Shown: positions 61,136-64,000 of the stretch, in pieces
How the letters are laid out: the number at the start of each line of letters is the position of its first letter
Position numbering within the stretch: position 1 is the first letter of the stretch
From: an uncultured Clostridia bacterium
Lineage (GTDB): Bacteria; Bacillota; Clostridia; Christensenellales; UBA1242
Direction of reading: 5' to 3'
Assembly (NCBI GenBank): GCA_934746645.1
Contig: CAKVFE010000001.1
Span: 751,483 to 815,482 of the forward strand
DNA: 64,000 nucleotides
The notes under the pieces: generated by a model
The model's input: the letters and a program-made list of their open reading frames with translations, nothing else
Databases searched by the model: none
What the model was told of the DNA's origin: nothing
Program-made: the position numbers and the translations under genes

Positions 61136-61846
61136 ATGGAAAAGAAATTAAAAAGTAAAATTAGATTTGGTAAATCTAAAAATAATGGAATCTTCGGTTC
61201 AAGTGCGTTATTTGATATAGTAAATTCGCCTGAATGGTTGGATTTGTTTAAGCGTACAACATCATATATGGGTAGAAAACCAGATTTAGAATTGACTAAA
61301 TTAATTGAAGAAAAAGGTTTTAATGCCCTTCCAATTTTGGTAGATAAAGATAAGTTTAATTTACTTATTGAAAGTAGGCTTACACATATTTATAGAGGTG
61401 TTTGTCATAAAAACGCACTTAAAGATTTTATGTTTAATAAAAAGATGTTTATTGGTCAAGGAATATATTGTAATGGTATTTATTTTGCTTATGGACAATA
61501 TGCTTATGCGGAAGCAATTAATTATAAAAATAGTTCTGTAGATGGAAATGAAAAGTTAATCAAAAAAAATGGTGCAATTATAGAAGCATTGGTTTCCGAA
61601 GATGCTAAAATAATTGATATGTTTGACCTTAATTGTTTAAGACAAAAACTTATAGATGATTCTGATAAGTTGTGCAATTTATCTGATACTGCAAAAGACA
61701 AGCTGATTCGACTATTGTCTGATGATATTTCAAAAAGTGCAGTTCTTTTTGGATATGATGGGGTGGATATAAAAATACAAGAGTATTTGGCTATGCTTAA
61801 TCGCGGTAAGCTTATTATGCAAAAACCAAATGGTAAAGAAAAATAA
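61136..61846 (+). CDS. ADP-ribosyltransferase-like protein 3
   Basis: 236 residues, third paralogue. NGIFGSSALFD, LIEEKGFNALPILVD, YRGV (Arg87), GQGIYCNGIYFAYG, EAINY, DAKIID, GYDGVDI and IQEYLAMLNRGKLIM (Glu216) are conserved. TATAAG ends six bases before the ATG but no matching -35 is present, so it may rely on read-through from gene 2. The 3' end and about 30 downstream bases are almost identical to those of gene 2. Confidence 0.8.
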   Translation: MEKKLKSKIRFGKSKNNGIFGSSALFDIVNSPEWLDLFKRTTSYMGRKPDLELTKLIEEKGFNALPILVDKDKFNLLIESRLTHIYRGVCHKNALKDFMFNKKMFIGQGIYCNGIYFAYGQYAYAEAINYKNSSVDGNEKLIKKNGAIIEALVSEDAKIIDMFDLNCLRQKLIDDSDKLCNLSDTAKDKLIRLLSDDISKSAVLFGYDGVDIKIQEYLAMLNRGKLIMQKPNGKEK

Positions 61847-61857
61847 ACGAAAGATAA

Positions 61858-61892
61858 AAAGATAATCTAGAAATATTCTAGGTTATTTTTTA
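61858..61892 (+). terminator. Terminator of ART-like gene 3
   Basis: Stem AATCTAGAA/TTCTAGGTT (one wobble), loop ATA, then T-rich. The matching place after gene 2 has lost the second arm and T run. Confidence 0.82.
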
Positions 61893-61936
61893 TTTAGTTG
61901 TCTTTAAATTTATTATTAATGTTTAAAAAAGGTATA

Positions 61937-61965
61937 TTGACTAACTAACGAAAAAATGATATTAT
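61937..61965 (+). promoter_or_regulatory. Promoter of the gene at 62006
   Basis: TTGACT (61937-61942), 17-bp spacer, TATTAT (61960-61965). Confidence 0.65.
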
Positions 61966-62005
61966 ATAATTAATAAAATGGTTTCGGTTAAAAAGGAGTC
62001 AGCTT

Positions 62006-62605
62006 ATGGCAAATAAAGTTTTAGATAAAATGGGAAGAATTAATCATTACAAACAAACATTGAAGGAATGTCAACAAGGTGGTTGTTTGATTCCAAGTGC
62101 TGTTGAACATACATTCGCAATTGGAAATTACAAAGTTGCTAGATTACAATATCTTGATGATATTTATAATCACGCTTATGTTGAAGATAACTACAATTTC
62201 ATTATTGATGAAGAAGGTATCCCATATCAAATTTGTACAACTGAAGCAGGCAATGTAAGACATTATTCAGAAGAAATTAAAACTAACGAAGAACTTTTAG
62301 AAGGTCTTACCAATGCTTTAATCTTTATTGATTATTCTAAGAAATTACCTTATTCTTTAAAGTATGGAAAACAAGGTAAAGAATTAGAAGCTAGTTTGAA
62401 AAACGGCTTAGAAACAGGTGATTTTTCTAAAGTTTCTTTAAATAAATATTTGGGCTTTGATAAAATTAATCAAATGAGAGAAAAATATATTTCTAAATTA
62501 AGCAATTCTCAAAAGAGTAGTTTTAACTCAGCAGCTAGACCAAGATCATATAGAACTTTAGAAGAAGTAACACAACGAACATTAGGCGAAGAAAAAACAA
62601 AATAA
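62006..62605 (+). CDS. Unknown 199-residue protein
   Basis: Strong AAAGGAG site. A soluble protein: an N-terminal part with Cys and His (KECQQGGCLIPSAVEH), a mixed middle part (NYNFIIDEEGIPYQICTT), and a helical charged C-terminus. No family recognised. It directly follows the ART-like trio with its own promoter, and could be a partner or immunity-type factor, which is speculation from position only. Confidence 0.75.
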   Translation: MANKVLDKMGRINHYKQTLKECQQGGCLIPSAVEHTFAIGNYKVARLQYLDDIYNHAYVEDNYNFIIDEEGIPYQICTTEAGNVRHYSEEIKTNEELLEGLTNALIFIDYSKKLPYSLKYGKQGKELEASLKNGLETGDFSKVSLNKYLGFDKINQMREKYISKLSNSQKSSFNSAARPRSYRTLEEVTQRTLGEEKTK

Positions 62606-62623
62606 AGCTATGTTTAAAAATAA

Positions 62624-62663
62624 AAATTATTAGTATGTAAAATTGTACTAATAATTTTTTTTA
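62624..62663 (+). terminator. Terminator of the gene at 62006
   Basis: Perfect 12-bp stem AAATTATTAGTA/TACTAATAATTT, 10-base loop, T run. Confidence 0.85.
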
Positions 62664-62818
62664 TAATTATCATTATTTTAAAAGTTATCATTAAATATTA
62701 ATTGTTTATGCTTTCTATTATAAGTTGATGTCATCTATTACTAATTATTATTTCAATTATAAGGGGTTTGTTGAAAATAAAAATATCTAATATTATACTT
62801 TAATGTATATTAAAAGAA

Positions 62819-62852
62819 TAAAAAAAGATGCTATCAATTAGCATCTTTTTTT
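62819..62852 (-). terminator. Terminator of the gene at 62857
   Basis: Stem AAAAGATGCT/AGCATCTTTT around a short loop, A run read as T on the minus strand; also works for plus-strand transcripts. Confidence 0.85.
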
Positions 62853-62856
62853 TAAT

Positions 62857-63345
62857 CTATTTCTCTAAACCTTTATTGGTATCGACATCAAATTCAATGT
62901 CTTTTGCATTTTTAATCTTTTCTTCGTAGGCTTGTTTTCTCTTAATAGAATCATTGATCTTTATAGCTCTTTCCATAGCATTTCTAATGTATGGGTTGTA
63001 GGTATCATAAATTTCAGTTATCTTGTTACGAGATAATTCGGTAAACACTTCTTCGTTGATACCAGTTTTATTGTTTCTATAGAATTTCCAATCTCTACGC
63101 AAGTATTTAAGTAAGTTGTTAAAATTCAAATCACAATAAACTTTGCTCTTATGTCCCATTATGCCCAAAATTTTGCACATATTGTCCAAATCGAAAAAGT
63201 TTACACTGTATTTAATGCGTTGTCTATTTTTAATTTTGTTTACTAAACCTTTATCATCATATTGTGGAAATGCGTTGTGAAAAGCAGAAACAACAACCAT
63301 TTCTGGAGTAATAACGTAAAGATTTTTATCATTTTTATTTTCCAT
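62857..63345 (-). CDS. Unknown 162-residue protein
   Basis: From the ATG at 63345 (GAGGTT upstream). Soluble and basic, helical throughout, with two Cys in the middle (DNMCKILGIMGHKSKVYC) and a charged C-terminal helix. No motif recognised. Convergent with the gene at 62006. Confidence 0.75.
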   Translation of the reverse strand: MENKNDKNLYVITPEMVVVSAFHNAFPQYDDKGLVNKIKNRQRIKYSVNFFDLDNMCKILGIMGHKSKVYCDLNFNNLLKYLRRDWKFYRNNKTGINEEVFTELSRNKITEIYDTYNPYIRNAMERAIKINDSIKRKQAYEEKIKNAKDIEFDVDTNKGLEK

Positions 63346-63457
63346 AATTAACCTCAATTAATTAAATTTCATATATATTATATCAAATGTATTAATAGAT
63401 TTCAATACCAAATAATAATATTTTTGCTTAAAACATATAATATCTAGGGGAGGATTT

Positions 63458-63898
63458 ATGAAATATGACGACTATCCCATTCCTACAGAAAAATTGATTA
63501 ATGTTCTAAACACTCAGTACTCCCAACAAATGAGTGTAAAAAAACAAAGCGTAGTAGAATTGGGCTCACAGGAACAAAAAGATAAATTAAATGAATTGTT
63601 TATGTATATCAATGCCGAACGCAATTATTTAAGTTCATTTTTAAATGACGACAATATATATAATGTTATAGATTCTCAACTAAAAATTTTATCTGATATG
63701 GGTGTAAAAGGAACTATAAAGAGTTGTCAAAAAACCAATACAGCATTTTGGGAATACCTTAAATGTGAAGGCGAGATATTAAAAATTTTGTTGTTTTTGA
63801 TATTTATGGACAATTTAAATTATAGTAAAAGTTGCTTAAATCAAATATTGATACAACAAATAGATGTATATAATTATGTTGTTAATTTGAAGATTTGA
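63458..63898 (+). CDS. Unknown 146-residue protein
   Basis: Strong GGGGAGG site. Helical N-terminal two thirds, then a hydrophobic stretch (ILKILLFLIFMDNL) and a short C-terminal helix with Tyr and Asn. It may be membrane-associated. No family recognised. The last hundred bases of the window after it are A-rich and blank. Confidence 0.72.
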   Translation: MKYDDYPIPTEKLINVLNTQYSQQMSVKKQSVVELGSQEQKDKLNELFMYINAERNYLSSFLNDDNIYNVIDSQLKILSDMGVKGTIKSCQKTNTAFWEYLKCEGEILKILLFLIFMDNLNYSKSCLNQILIQQIDVYNYVVNLKI

Positions 63899-64000
63899 TG
63901 CAAAAAATTTTACTTTTTCACATAAATCATAAAACACGGGGGAGTGTGTAAGAGATAGAAATAAAAAAAGATGAAAAAAGATAAAAAAAGTTTAAAAAAA

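Overview
The window is strongly AT-rich (about 30% G+C by eye) and densely coded on both strands, with purine-rich Shine-Dalgarno sites, sigma-A type promoters and many short hairpin-plus-T terminators. TGA is used as a stop (ABC ATPase ending at 17829, DUF421 gene at 44597, LysR gene at 59334), so the code is standard. The gene set (YitT, CwlD, long RelA/SpoT, ECF transporter, TlyA, ABC-F, COG4586-type ABC exporter) points to an uncultured, probably gut-type Bacillota of Clostridia-like affiliation. CwlD hints at a spore-forming ancestry. No rRNA, CRISPR array or transposase is seen.

Layout. 1-432 is the 3' end of a probable surface protein. 433-1364 and 8579-9290 hold copies of a REP-like hairpin repeat family. 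1365-8109 has a YitT permease, a membrane-protein/dnaB operon, a flavin-reductase-like protein and the cwlD amidase. 8180-12519 is mostly unrecognised genes plus tRNA-Ser(CGA) and a rearranged partial copy of it. 12684-14273 is a kinase-HD fusion. 14353-19994 has a lipoprotein alkaline phosphatase, prmC and a three-gene ABC exporter. 20164-23989 is a heterodimeric ABC exporter. 24753-30251 has a sugar MFS transporter, a compact alaS, a GH29 fucosidase and galU. 30335-32403 is an ECF operon (S-A-T) behind a structured leader. 34742-39190 has an ABC-F protein, a small HD hydrolase and RelA.

39313-43718 is a divergent cluster: a metallophosphoesterase, a degenerate metallophosphoesterase-like paralogue and a zinc-ribbon protein on the minus strand, facing a PHP-domain protein on the plus strand. 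Both promoters carry the same TGGGTATTG box fused to the -35. 43908-58363 is mixed housekeeping and surface functions (DUF421, SASA-type esterase, tlyA, RluA-family synthase, a beta-helix lipoprotein, GGDEF, rhodanese-TtcA fusion, DUF308, idi, eno, Nudix, thyX), with possible small RNAs upstream of the Nudix gene.

58459-64000 looks accessory: a LysR regulator, three tandem paralogues resembling free-standing ADP-ribosyltransferase (ART) domains, and three unrecognised genes. The first two ART-like genes have promoters of identical geometry (TTGCAA-17-TATAAT-6-ATG) that should give leaderless mRNAs. Other genes (fucosidase, idi, the protein at 45821) have the same or near-same layout, so leaderless transcription seems to be a recurring style here. 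The best candidates for an undescribed system are the ART-like trio and the phosphoesterase/PHP cluster, whose promoters share related extended -35 elements.
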